Source of the DNA: Collinsella sp.
GTDB lineage: Bacteria > Actinomycetota > Coriobacteriia > Coriobacteriales > Coriobacteriaceae
Assembly: GCA_019425015.1 (NCBI GenBank)
Contig: JAHYYJ010000014.1
Span: 1-50,264 of the forward strand
Reading direction: 5' to 3'
Length of the DNA stretch: 50,264 nt
How positions within the stretch are numbered: position 1 is the stretch's first letter; each line of letters starts with the position of its first letter. Shown here piece after piece: positions 42,053-49,408 of this stretch. The notes under the pieces were generated by a model that worked only from the letters and a program-made list of their open reading frames with translations, was not told where the DNA came from and searched no databases. The translations under genes were made by a program, and so were the position numbers.

Positions 42053-42082
42053 TGTGACAAAGGGACAGTCCCGCATGTCACA
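42053..42082. repeat. GGGAC-type palindrome directly after the exporter stop
   Basis: TGTGACA (42053-42059) and TGTCACA (42076-42082) enclose GGGACAGTCCC. It starts at the first base after the TAA. Confidence 0.88.
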
Positions 42083-42090
42083 TCAGAAAT

Positions 42091-42125
42091 AAGGCGCGCC
42101 GGGGATGGATTCCCTGGCGCGCCTT
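42091..42125. terminator. Terminator between exporter and cysE
   Basis: AAGGCGCGC(CG)GGGA pairs with TCCC(TG)GCGCGCCTT; serves converging genes. Confidence 0.85.
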
Positions 42126-42161
42126 TGCGTTGGCGTCAATGTTGTCGGTGGCCGTCCGCCT

Positions 42162-42866
42162 CTAGCGCTCGTCCACGAGCTTGGTGACGAGGGCCTTGAG
42201 CTCGGCCACCTCTCGCTCGAGTTCCTTGACGCGGCGGGCATTCTCGGTGATGCCCTGGCGGTTGAGGGCACTCTGCTCGGCGGCATCGTCGGGCATGTAT
42301 TCGCGGTGCTGCTTGGCGTCGAAGCTTTCCTCGAATACGCGGCAGCCGTTGCGCTTGATGACGCGGCCCGGCACGCCCACGACGGTGCAGTTGTCGGGTA
42401 CGTCCTTGACGACGACCGAGTTGCCGCCGATTTTGACGTTGTTGCCAATGCGAATGTTGCCGAGCACCTTGGCGCCTGTGCCCACGGTGACGTTGTTGCC
42501 CAGGGTGGGGTGGCGCTTGCCGGTCTCGTTGCCGGTGCCGCCAAGTGTGACGCCCTGATAGAGCACGCAGTTGTCGCCCACAATGGCGGTTTCGCCGATG
42601 ACAACGCCCATGGCGTGGTCGATAAAGAAATGCTTGCCGATCTGTGCGGCAGGATGAATCTCGACGCCGGTGATATGGCGGGTGATTTGCGAGAGCACGC
42701 GGGCGAGCGAGCGATGTCCATGTTCCCACAGCCAGTGCTCGGGCACGTGGTTCCACTTGGCGTGCAAGCCGGGGTAAGAAAGGAAGATGACTAGGCCGTT
42801 TTGCGCGGCGGGGTCCTGTGCCTGGACGGTCTTGATGTCCTCGCGAATGGTATTGATAAAGCTCAC
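42162..42866 (-). CDS. cysE: Serine O-acetyltransferase
   Basis: A 234-residue acetyltransferase that makes O-acetylserine for cysteine synthesis. The left-handed beta-helix is visible as hexapeptide repeats from GVEIHPAAQIG on; FIDHAMGVVIGETA (H84) and GKRHPTLGNNV carry the two active-site histidines of the family, and LGGTGNETGK the CoA loop. The C-terminus is a predicted coiled coil (RRVKELEREVAELKAL) in place of the usual short tail. GTG 42866 is chosen: GGGAGG lies upstream and the family homology begins there; the longer ATG 42971 is unlikely. No cysK adjoins it. Confidence 0.93.
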   Translation of the reverse strand: MSFINTIREDIKTVQAQDPAAQNGLVIFLSYPGLHAKWNHVPEHWLWEHGHRSLARVLSQITRHITGVEIHPAAQIGKHFFIDHAMGVVIGETAIVGDNCVLYQGVTLGGTGNETGKRHPTLGNNVTVGTGAKVLGNIRIGNNVKIGGNSVVVKDVPDNCTVVGVPGRVIKRNGCRVFEESFDAKQHREYMPDDAAEQSALNRQGITENARRVKELEREVAELKALVTKLVDER

Positions 42867-43090
42867 CGGCCGCCCTCCCTTAGCGCCGCGACAATGCAAT
42901 TCAATAAAGTATAGCGATTCGCTAGGGATTAGGAAGAGCAATCTTGCTCGGCTTTGCGCGACAGGTGTCAATTATGCAAACTTGCTGGTAATGAAGTCAC
43001 GCTTTTGTAAGGTCGTGTGCGTTGCCGCGTCACAACCGTATACTGGTCAACTTGGACGTGTCCGCGCCCACAACTGAGAGGTTTTACTTC

Positions 43091-43738
43091 ATGGGTTTCA
43101 TCAATTTTATCGCCGAGCTGCTTAAGGATCCGCGCACCGCGATCGCCAGCTGGATCGCCGCCGGCCCGCTTATGGCCTACGGCTGCGTGTTCCTGATCAT
43201 CTTTATCGAGACGGGCGTGGTGTTCTTCCCGTTCCTTCCCGGCGACTCGCTGCTGTTTGCCTCGGGTTTCTTTGCCCACAACGGCGGCTTTAACATCGTG
43301 GCTCTGCTGGCCGTCGCATGGACGGCTGCCATTTTGGGTGATCAGTGCAACTTTATGATCGGTCACTTCTTTGGCAAAAAGATCATCGCTTCGGGTAAGG
43401 TCAAGGCCATGACGCCCGAGCGCATCAAAAAGTCCGAGGAATTCCTGGACAAATGGGGCCACCTGGCCATCTTCCTGGGTCGCTTCTTCCCGTTTATCCG
43501 CACCTTTGTGCCCTTCATCGCCGGCATGGGCGGCATGCATTGGCGCAACTTTGTCATCTTTAACGTGTTGGGCGGCATTACCTGGTCGACGGTCTTTACG
43601 CTGCTGGGCTACTTCTTTGGCGGCATCCCCTTTGTGCAGGAGCACTTTGAGCTGCTGATTATCGGCATCGTCGCCGTGTCGATCATCCCGACCGTGGTCG
43701 GTCTGGTTAAGGCTAAGCTGGGCAAAAAGAACGCGTAG
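43091..43738 (+). CDS. DedA-family membrane protein
   Basis: A 215-residue inner-membrane protein of the DedA/SNARE-associated family, implicated in lipid flipping and envelope homeostasis. The family motifs are seen: ETGVVFFPFLPGDSLLFASG near the N-terminus and FLGRFFPFIRTFVPFIAGMG with the conserved Arg and Pro. Four to five hydrophobic segments. ATG 43091 follows GAGAGGTTTTACTTC; the in-frame sequence back to 43022 is non-coding. Single gene with its own terminator. Confidence 0.93.
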   Translation: MGFINFIAELLKDPRTAIASWIAAGPLMAYGCVFLIIFIETGVVFFPFLPGDSLLFASGFFAHNGGFNIVALLAVAWTAAILGDQCNFMIGHFFGKKIIASGKVKAMTPERIKKSEEFLDKWGHLAIFLGRFFPFIRTFVPFIAGMGGMHWRNFVIFNVLGGITWSTVFTLLGYFFGGIPFVQEHFELLIIGIVAVSIIPTVVGLVKAKLGKKNA

Positions 43739-43767
43739 CTCGAGCCAGCGCGCAAACCGTGCCGTTG

Positions 43768-43803
43768 AGGCCCGTCACCCTTTACGGTGGCGGGCCTTTC
43801 TGC
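43768..43803 (+). terminator. dedA terminator
   Basis: AGGCCCGTCACC pairs with GGTGGCGGGCCT (one G-T pair), followed by TTCT. Confidence 0.85.
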
Positions 43804-43820
43804 TTCGGTCAAATGAAAAT

Positions 43821-43838
43821 ACTTTACTTAGTTAAAGA
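43821..43838. promoter_or_regulatory. ACTTTA-N6-TAAAGA motif upstream of ilvE
   Basis: A near-perfect inverted repeat like the one at 10836-10853 before the amino-acid importer. Here it lies upstream of the predicted -35 region, a position more typical of an activator site. Confidence 0.45.
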
Positions 43839-43867
43839 AAAGCGTTTTATCAGACGCGTACGGGGAG

Positions 43868-43873
43868 TACAAT
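43868..43873 (+). promoter_or_regulatory. Candidate -10 box TACAAT of ilvE
   Basis: With TTTTAT 17 bases upstream as a weak -35, transcription would start about 43880, leaving a leader of ~147 bases before ilvE. Confidence 0.5.
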
Positions 43874-43880
43874 CTCGTGC

Positions 43881-44030
43881 ATGCGAATCGACGTGCTATC
43901 GGCTTTGATGCCGTTCGCGTGTCCCGTCCGGCTCTACGCTCCGGGCGTGCGACGTTGCGACGCGGTCGGCTTCGGTCTTTGCGTGCGGGTTCGCGAGTAT
44001 GCAACTGTGTATGTAAGGAGCGACATATGA
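43881..44030 (+). CDS. Possible 49-codon leader ORF coupled to ilvE
   Basis: An ORF starting MRIDVLSALM fills the whole ilvE leader and ends in a TGA that overlaps the ilvE ATG (ATGA). Its ATG coincides with the predicted transcription start, so it would be leaderless. About 14 of 49 residues are Val, Leu or Ile. Leader-peptide control of a branched-chain amino-acid gene is conceivable, but the overlap may be chance. Confidence 0.25.
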   Translation: MRIDVLSALMPFACPVRLYAPGVRRCDAVGFGLCVRVREYATVYVRSDI

Positions 44031-45079
44031 CTGTCGAGAAGAAGGATATCGATTGGGGTAGCCTCGGCTTTGGCTACATGAAAACCGATTACAGCTACGA
44101 GGCTCATTGGAAGGATGGCAAGTGGGACGAGGGCGGCCTGACCACCGACCACACCCTGCATGTTTCCGAGTGCGGCGGCATCTTCCATTACTGCCAGGAG
44201 GTCTTTGAGGGCCTGAAGGCCTACACCGCCGAGGACGGCAGCATCGTCTGCTTCCGTCCCGACATGAACGCTGAGCGTATGTATAACTCTGCCCAGCGCC
44301 TCGAGATGCCCCCGTTCCCCAAGGACAAGTTTGTCGAGGCCGTCAAGCAGGTCGTTTCTGCCAACGCCGCCTGGGTTCCGCCCTTCGGCTCCGGTGCAAC
44401 CCTGTACGTGCGTCCGTTTATGATCGGCTCCGGTGACGTGATCGGCGTGGCTCCCGCTCCTGAGTACACGTTCCGCATTCTCGTGACCCCGGTCGGTCCG
44501 TACTTTAAGGGTGGCCTCAAGCCCGTCAAGCTGCGCGTTTCCGAGTACGACCGCGCCGCACCGCACGGCACCGGCAACATCAAGGCTGGCCTGAACTACG
44601 CCATGTCCCTCAAGCCCACGATGGAGGCCCATCGCGAGGGCTATGCCGAGAACCTGTATCTCGACTCTGAGTCCCGCACCTATGTCGAGGAGACCGGCGG
44701 CGCGAACGTTCTGTTCGTGAAGGAGGACGGCACGCTCGTCGTTCCGCAGTCGCACACCGACTCCATCTTGCCCTCCATCACCCGTCGTTCGCTCGTTCAG
44801 GTTGCTCAGGACCTGGGCATAACCGTCGACCAGCGCCCCGTCGAGTGGGCCGAGGTCAAGGCCGGCACCTTTGTGGAGTGCGGCCTGTGCGGCACCGCTG
44901 CCGTCATTTCCCCGGTGGGCGAGATCGACAACAAGGTCTATGGTGCCGATGAGACCGTGACCTTCCCGGCTGGCTACACCGAGATTGGCCCCGTGATGAA
45001 GAAGCTCCGCGAGACCCTGACCGGCATCCAATCTGGTGCTGTCGAGGATAAGCACGACTGGGTTTACACCGTCGCGTAA
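44027..45079 (+). CDS. ilvE: Branched-chain-amino-acid aminotransferase
   Basis: A 350-residue fold-type IV PLP enzyme that interconverts Leu, Ile and Val with their 2-oxoacids. The length and motifs fit the longer BCAT group II: HYCQEVFEGLKAY, LYVRPFMIG, the Schiff-base lysine K186 in TGNIKAGLNYA, and YVEETGGANVLFV. ATG 44027 has AAGGAG seven bases upstream. The frame is open back to 43877 but lacks a ribosome site there. It has its own promoter and a palindrome shared with the amino-acid importer. Confidence 0.95.
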   Translation: MTVEKKDIDWGSLGFGYMKTDYSYEAHWKDGKWDEGGLTTDHTLHVSECGGIFHYCQEVFEGLKAYTAEDGSIVCFRPDMNAERMYNSAQRLEMPPFPKDKFVEAVKQVVSANAAWVPPFGSGATLYVRPFMIGSGDVIGVAPAPEYTFRILVTPVGPYFKGGLKPVKLRVSEYDRAAPHGTGNIKAGLNYAMSLKPTMEAHREGYAENLYLDSESRTYVEETGGANVLFVKEDGTLVVPQSHTDSILPSITRRSLVQVAQDLGITVDQRPVEWAEVKAGTFVECGLCGTAAVISPVGEIDNKVYGADETVTFPAGYTEIGPVMKKLRETLTGIQSGAVEDKHDWVYTVA

Positions 45080-45104
45080 GCTGCCATAGCTGTTCGGCCC
45101 GAGG

Positions 45105-45211
45105 GCGGCCTTCCTTTCCGGCGCGTCCTCGGACATGAAAGAACCTCCGCTGCGCACTTCGTGCGGCGGAGGTTCTTTCGTCCTGCGGAGTGCGCCGGAA
45201 AGGAAGGCCGC
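45105..45211. repeat. 107-bp nested palindrome after ilvE (20-bp perfect outer arms)
   Basis: Outer arms 45105-45124 and 45192-45211 are exact complements over 20 bp. Inside, GAAAGAACCTCCGC (45137-45150) pairs with 45166-45179, capped by CGCAC-TTC-GTGCG. TTTTG follows the outer arm, so it may also terminate ilvE. Confidence 0.9.
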
Positions 45212-45482
45212 GCTTTTGTTTTGGTTCGCGCCATGTGGGGGTGGCGGCGACGTGCATTTTTGCGAGTATTCTGCAATCGAAGGCCCTGCATACCGACCTC
45301 GGGCAAAAGATCGGGATTTCTCGATGTTTTCTACGAATGATGGGCGGGGTTATGGGCTGACAGCGTTTGATTTGCAGGGACATTCGCGGTCTTTGGCATT
45401 TATCGTGGCGCCCGAAGCTCTTGGTTATGTTGAATACTCCTGAAAATGCACGGCGCTTAGAGGGGGACCTTCGCGAAAAAGG
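45212..45482. other. Stretch without a supported gene
   Basis: About 270 bases. Reading frames exist on both strands (45135-45443 +, 44904-45527 -) but they run through the palindromes and lack ribosome sites. It may be a decayed gene; nothing is recognisable. Confidence 0.4.
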
Positions 45483-45521
45483 AAACCGCCCCGTCGAAGT
45501 ATGCATTCGACGGGGCGGTTT
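45483..45521 (-). terminator. lemA terminator
   Basis: A perfect 16-bp stem AAACCGCCCCGTCGAA with complement at 45506-45521; TTTCCTTTTT follows on the minus strand. Confidence 0.9.
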
Positions 45522-45557
45522 ATGCATTTGGCCGATTAAGGATGCACTGCCAAACTA

Positions 45558-46109
45558 CTAGAACTTGACGGTCGGGGCCTGGCGGGCTGCTTCGGCGGCC
45601 TCGAAGCCCTGGCGCTCCTTAAACTGAAAGATGCCGGCAAAGATGACAGCCGGGAACGTCTGAATGGCGTTGTTGTAGCTGAGCACGCAATCGTTGTAGC
45701 TCTGGCGTGCGTAGCTAATCTTGTTCTCGGTATCCTCGAGCGATGCCTGCAGCTGCGTAAAGTTGGTGTTTGCCTTAAGATCGGGGTAGGCTTCGGCTAC
45801 GGCGAAGAGCTGACGCAGCGCACCGGTCAGCACGTTGTCGGCTTCCATCTTGGCCTCGGGCGTGGTGGCCTTGACGGCGGTGTTACGCGCGCTGATCACG
45901 GCGGAGAGCGTCTCCTGCTCGTGCTTGGCGTAGCCCTTGACGGTCTCGACCAGGTTGGGGATCAGGTCGTTACGGCGCTGCAGCTGCGTATCGATGTTCT
46001 GCCAGGCGTTATCAATGCGGTTACGCTTGGTGACCATGTTGTTGTAGATGCCGGCGATGGCGCAGACAATCACAATGACAACAACGATGCCGATGATGAC
46101 GGTAATCAT
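45558..46109 (-). CDS. lemA: LemA-family membrane protein
   Basis: A 183-residue protein with one N-terminal membrane helix (about 2-20, VIIGIVVVIVIVCAIAGIY) and an outside four-helix domain. NRIDNAWQNIDTQLQRRNDL and IPNLVETVKGY are the family signature, and the C-terminal part KISYARQSYNDCVLSYN is also typical. Function is not established. ATG 46109 has GGAG six bases upstream; the long upstream frame to 46337 is antisense to the TetR gene. Often found beside a TPM-domain or HtpX gene, but neither is here. Confidence 0.92.
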   Translation of the reverse strand: MITVIIGIVVVIVIVCAIAGIYNNMVTKRNRIDNAWQNIDTQLQRRNDLIPNLVETVKGYAKHEQETLSAVISARNTAVKATTPEAKMEADNVLTGALRQLFAVAEAYPDLKANTNFTQLQASLEDTENKISYARQSYNDCVLSYNNAIQTFPAVIFAGIFQFKERQGFEAAEAARQAPTVKF

Positions 46110-46308
46110 GATGTCTCCGTTTCGAATGGCCGCGGCGGCATGCGCCAGCTGCCGTTGGTATAACGCTACTAGTATACCCGCAACGTTTTGCCGTGCCGAA
46201 CTTTCCGGTAAGCGTTGTGTTTTCGTCGGGGTCGGCACCGGGGCAAAGCGCGCGAGGTACAGGTGTAAGATATGCGACAGATTGACGAGTGTTGTCTTTG
46301 CCCTGAGG

Positions 46309-46905
46309 ATGGCGATACCAGTGGACCTTCGCATCAAGAAAACCTACCGCGCCCTGTTCGATGCCTTTACCGAGCTTCTCGAGGAGCATCGTTTTGAGGA
46401 CCTGACGGTTGCCATGCTGTGCGACCGCGCCATGATTCGCCGCACGACGTTCTACAAGCACTTTCGCGACAAGAACGATTACTTTGCCTTTTATATCGAT
46501 GAGCTCATGTTGGGCTTGCCGCAAAAACAGCCCGATGAGGCCGGCGCGGTATCTGCCGAGGACGTGCGCGCGCTTCGGCACGCGATTTTGGACGATGCCA
46601 TGGATTTGATTCTGGCGCACGAGCAGCTCATGGATAACATTTTGGCAAGCAGCATGTCGGGCATGTTGACCAACGTTATTTGCGACCGCATTGCCCGCTC
46701 CATCCGCGAGCGTGTGATGAACGTGCTTGCCGAGGATGCCTTGGCCCCCGTGTCACTTGAGACGACGTCTGAGTTTGTCGCCGGCGGTATTATTCGACTT
46801 TTCACGATATGGTGGGAATCGGGCCACGATCTTGAGCGTCGACCTGAGATAGCCGACGTGGTCGATGCGCTGTTTGAGCGGACCATGACACCGGTGCATC
46901 ACTAG
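46309..46905 (+). CDS. TetR-family transcriptional regulator
   Basis: A 198-residue regulator. The N-terminal helix-turn-helix reads FEDLTVAMLCDRAMIRRTTFYKHFRDKNDYF, cited here as the blocks LTVAMLCDRAMI and RTTFYKHFRDK; the C-terminal part is a variable helical ligand domain. It resembles the DhaS-like group. The start is uncertain: ATG 46309 has GAGG immediately before it (too close), while GTG 46321 has GAGG twelve bases upstream. It is divergent from lemA and ends just before tRNA-Ser on the other strand. The target is unknown; no efflux gene adjoins it. Confidence 0.88.
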   Translation: MAIPVDLRIKKTYRALFDAFTELLEEHRFEDLTVAMLCDRAMIRRTTFYKHFRDKNDYFAFYIDELMLGLPQKQPDEAGAVSAEDVRALRHAILDDAMDLILAHEQLMDNILASSMSGMLTNVICDRIARSIRERVMNVLAEDALAPVSLETTSEFVAGGIIRLFTIWWESGHDLERRPEIADVVDALFERTMTPVHH

Positions 46906-46908
46906 GAG

Positions 46909-46998
46909 TGGCGGAGAGAGGGGGATTCGAACCCCCGGAACGCTCTCGCGCTCAACGGTTTTCAAGACCGCCGCATTCAACCGCTCTGCCATCTCTCC
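46909..46998 (-). tRNA. tRNA-Ser (anticodon UGA)
   Basis: A 90-nt class II tRNA. The acceptor GGAGAGA pairs with TCTCTCC; the anticodon loop reads CTTGAAA with anticodon TGA; a long variable arm (GAGCGCGAGAGCGTTC) marks it as serine; the T-loop is GGTTCGAATC; the discriminator is G and CCA is encoded. It reads UCA and UCG codons. The 3' end lies three bases from the TetR stop. Confidence 0.96.
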
Positions 46999-47049
46999 GT
47001 GAGTCGTAATGATAGCATCGTTTTGAATTTGCAACAGGGAAGGCGAACG

Positions 47050-48831
47050 ATGACGATCACCGAAATCGACGAGAAGTTCATGCGCGAGGCGTTGGCGGAG
47101 GCGCGAGCCGCCGCGGCGGTGGGCGAGGTGCCCATTGGCGCTGTGGTGGTGCGCGCGGGTGAGATTGTCGCGCGGGCGCATAATCGTCGCGAGCTCGATC
47201 AGGACCCTTCGGCGCATGCAGAGTTCGCGGCCCTGTGCGCTGCCGCTCGGTCGCTCGGTCGCTGGCGCCTTTCCGATTGCACGGTCTACGTGACGCTCGA
47301 GCCCTGCTGCATGTGTGCGGGCCTTATGGTCAACGCGCGCGTGGGGCGCTGCGTGTATGGCGCGAGCGACGCCAAGGCGGGCGCGTTGGGATCCCTATAC
47401 GATTTGAATGCCGACTCGCGCCTGAATCATCGGTTTAACGTGACCGCCGGCGTGCTGGCGGATGAGTGTCGTGAGGTTTTGAGCAGCTATTTTAGTGGGC
47501 TGCGCGGCACCGATGGTGCTGGCTTCGGTTGTGGGGCCGATCTTGAAGCACACGCCGCTCACGCCGCAGCGCTTGCGGGTGCTGGTGAGGATGCTGACAC
47601 AGCAGTTGACTTTGGTCCAGCGTGCCGCCGGCCCCGCCGTGTGCTGCTGGCGATCGACTCCTTTAAGGGCAGCGTGTCGAGTGCGCAGGCGGAGGCGGCG
47701 GTTGCCGAGGGTATGTGCCGTGTGTGGTCCGATTCCGAGCTGAACGCTTTGCCGCTGGCAGACGGTGGCGAGGGGACGCTCGATGCCGTTGCCGCGTGCG
47801 GCGGTAAGATTGTGACCTGCGAGGTGGCAGGTCCCTTGGGCAAGCGCGCGTCTGCCCGGATGCTGGTTGATGTCGAGCGCGAGTCCGCGGTCATCGAGAT
47901 GGCCGAGGCGGCCGGCATTGGGTATTCGCCTTGCACGGAGTCATCGGCGCTGGCTGCTACAACATATGGCGTGGGCGAGCTCATGCTTCGCGCGGTTCGC
48001 AAGGGCGCAAAGACACTCTATATTGGTCTGGGCGGCAGTGCCACCAACGACGGTGGCGCCGGCATGCTGCAGGCGCTGGGCGCTCGTGTGGTCGATGATC
48101 AGGGCTGCGATGTCGCCCCCGGTCTTGCCGGCCTTGAGCGGGTAGCGAGCGTTGATTTGGCGCCAGCGCTGCAGGCTTTGGATGGCGCTCGTATCGTTGT
48201 GCTTTCGGATGTCGAGAATCCGCTCGTAGGGCGTCGCGGCGCGCTTGCGGTGTTTGGCGGACAGAAGGGTCTGCCGGCTGATGATGCCGAGGCGCTGAGC
48301 AGGTGCGACAGCTGGATGGTCGGCTACGGTCGCCTGCTCGATACGGCGATTGCCGAGGTGCGGGCTCAGGGGTTACTGCGTGCGCCCGAGGGTGCGCGGA
48401 CGTTTGGCTCGGTGCTCGGCGTGCCCGGCGCGGGCGCTGCCGGTGGCTTGGGCGCGGCGTTGCTGGCGCTCGGCGCGGAGCTACGCTCGGGTGTGGAGAC
48501 GGTGCTCGACCTCGTGGGGTTTGACGAGCGCGTACGCAATGTCGACCTGGTCATAACGGGCGAGGGCAATATGGACGAGCAATCCGCCGCCGGCAAGGCG
48601 CCGGTTGGTGTGGCTCGCCGCGCCAAGCGATATGGCAAACCGGTTGTTGCCGTCGTGGGCGGTCGTGCCGACAACCTGGATGCGGTGTACGAGCAGGGCG
48701 TCGACCTTGTACTGCCGATCTGTCGCAAGCCCATGGACCTGGAGCGGGCACTCGATCCGCAAGAAGCCGCAACCAACCTCATCTGCGCCGGCGAGTCTGC
48801 CGCGCGAGCCTACGACCTCGGCCGCATCTAG
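47050..48831 (+). CDS. tadA: Fused tRNA adenosine deaminase (TadA) - glycerate 2-kinase
   Basis: A single 593-residue frame with two unrelated enzymes. Residues 1-155 are TadA, which deaminates A34 of tRNA-Arg to inosine: the zinc and proton-shuttle motif HAE is at 56-58 and PCCMC at 85-89, both complete. After a ~40-residue Ala/Gly/Asp linker, residues 197-593 are a GarK/GlxK-type glycerate kinase: RRVLLAIDSFKGSVSSAQAE begins it, then ADGGEGT, GLGGSATNDGGAG and TGEGNMDEQSAAGK. No stop, frameshift or internal ribosome site separates them. ATG 47050 follows GGGAAGGCG. Confidence 0.92.
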   Translation: MTITEIDEKFMREALAEARAAAAVGEVPIGAVVVRAGEIVARAHNRRELDQDPSAHAEFAALCAAARSLGRWRLSDCTVYVTLEPCCMCAGLMVNARVGRCVYGASDAKAGALGSLYDLNADSRLNHRFNVTAGVLADECREVLSSYFSGLRGTDGAGFGCGADLEAHAAHAAALAGAGEDADTAVDFGPACRRPRRVLLAIDSFKGSVSSAQAEAAVAEGMCRVWSDSELNALPLADGGEGTLDAVAACGGKIVTCEVAGPLGKRASARMLVDVERESAVIEMAEAAGIGYSPCTESSALAATTYGVGELMLRAVRKGAKTLYIGLGGSATNDGGAGMLQALGARVVDDQGCDVAPGLAGLERVASVDLAPALQALDGARIVVLSDVENPLVGRRGALAVFGGQKGLPADDAEALSRCDSWMVGYGRLLDTAIAEVRAQGLLRAPEGARTFGSVLGVPGAGAAGGLGAALLALGAELRSGVETVLDLVGFDERVRNVDLVITGEGNMDEQSAAGKAPVGVARRAKRYGKPVVAVVGGRADNLDAVYEQGVDLVLPICRKPMDLERALDPQEAATNLICAGESAARAYDLGRI

Positions 48832-48847
48832 AAAAGTAGTCTTTTTA

Positions 48848-48903
48848 GGACGGGGCTTTTTTGACTACCCGCCAGTCAAAAAGTAGTCAAAAAAGCCCCG
48901 TCC
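48848..48903. repeat. GGGAC-type palindrome with 21-bp perfect arms
   Basis: GGACGGGGCTTTTTTGACTAC (48848-48868, 21 nt) pairs exactly with 48883-48903. AAAGTAGTC also occurs twice more nearby (48833 and within the loop side). It stands 16 bases after the fusion gene stop and upstream of the SRP RNA promoter; T-runs inside the arms could terminate. Confidence 0.9.
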
Positions 48904-48916
48904 CAAATTAGCTGTC

Positions 48917-48945
48917 TTGCCCCATCGGGCGGGAGCAGGTAAGAT
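48917..48945 (+). promoter_or_regulatory. SRP RNA promoter
   Basis: TTGCCC (48917-48922), 17 bases, TAAGAT (48940-48945); start expected near 48951, at the 5' end of the RNA. Confidence 0.7.
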
Positions 48946-48950
48946 ATACC

Positions 48951-49077
48951 GAGCGCCTAGCGCGTTCGATGGGTTCGGATGACGACATGTTCCGAATCTG
49001 GTCAGGTCCGGAAGGAAGCAGCCATAAGGAGCCTCTGTCGGGCATCCGAATCCATCGAGCGCACGGGCGTTTTTTTG
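48951..49077 (+). ncRNA. ffs: Signal recognition particle RNA (4.5S-like, small bacterial type)
   Basis: The conserved apical domain GGTCAGGTCCGGAAGGAAGC with the GGAA tetraloop is at 49000-49021. The long stem closes by GCGTTCGATGGGTTCGGATG (from 48962) pairing with the 3' strand that ends about 49062. A T-run (49070-49076) marks the end. This RNA joins Ffh to target ribosomes with membrane-protein nascent chains. Confidence 0.95.
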
Positions 49078-49083
49078 GTGCCG

Positions 49084-49190
49084 CGACATGGCCCGGCCGG
49101 CGGCGAGGTATTTGGTGTCTCGCTGGTCCTCGGCTTCGCCTGCGGGATCGCTCGACTACCAAACACCTCGCCGCCGGCCGGGCCATGTCG
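49084..49190. repeat. 107-bp palindrome with 33-bp arms after SRP RNA
   Basis: Arms 49084-49116 and 49158-49190 match as inverted complements over 33 bp with one mismatch (49110/49164), around a 41-nt loop. It begins seven bases after the SRP RNA T-run. The following 49191-49323 holds no gene. Confidence 0.92.
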
Positions 49191-49323
49191 TCCAATAATC
49201 ACCCGTAAAGGCGCGTTAGCCTAATTAAATCTATCCCTTAAGGAATGCTGCTCGTTGGCGTTGTTTGGAGCGCGGTGGCGATGTGCTTCAAGAGACAGTG
49301 GCATTACCATTTTTTTTACAGGT

Positions 49324-49366
49324 AAAGAGGCCCGTTTCCCTTGGTTGGGGAAACGGGCCTCTTTTG
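49324..49366. terminator. Terminator of the sortase-anchored protein gene
   Basis: AAAGAGGCCCGTTTCCC pairs with GGGAAACGGGCCTCTTT; T-runs on both strands. It lies downstream of the minus-strand gene ending at 49409. Confidence 0.9.
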
Positions 49367-49408
49367 GTTTTGGGCTTGTAGATTGGCAAAGGCAGCGTTT
49401 GCTGGCAG

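Noticed and set aside
45135..45527. Small ORFs on both strands after ilvE
   Set aside because: They are formed largely by the nested palindrome and the lemA terminator; without homology they cannot be supported.
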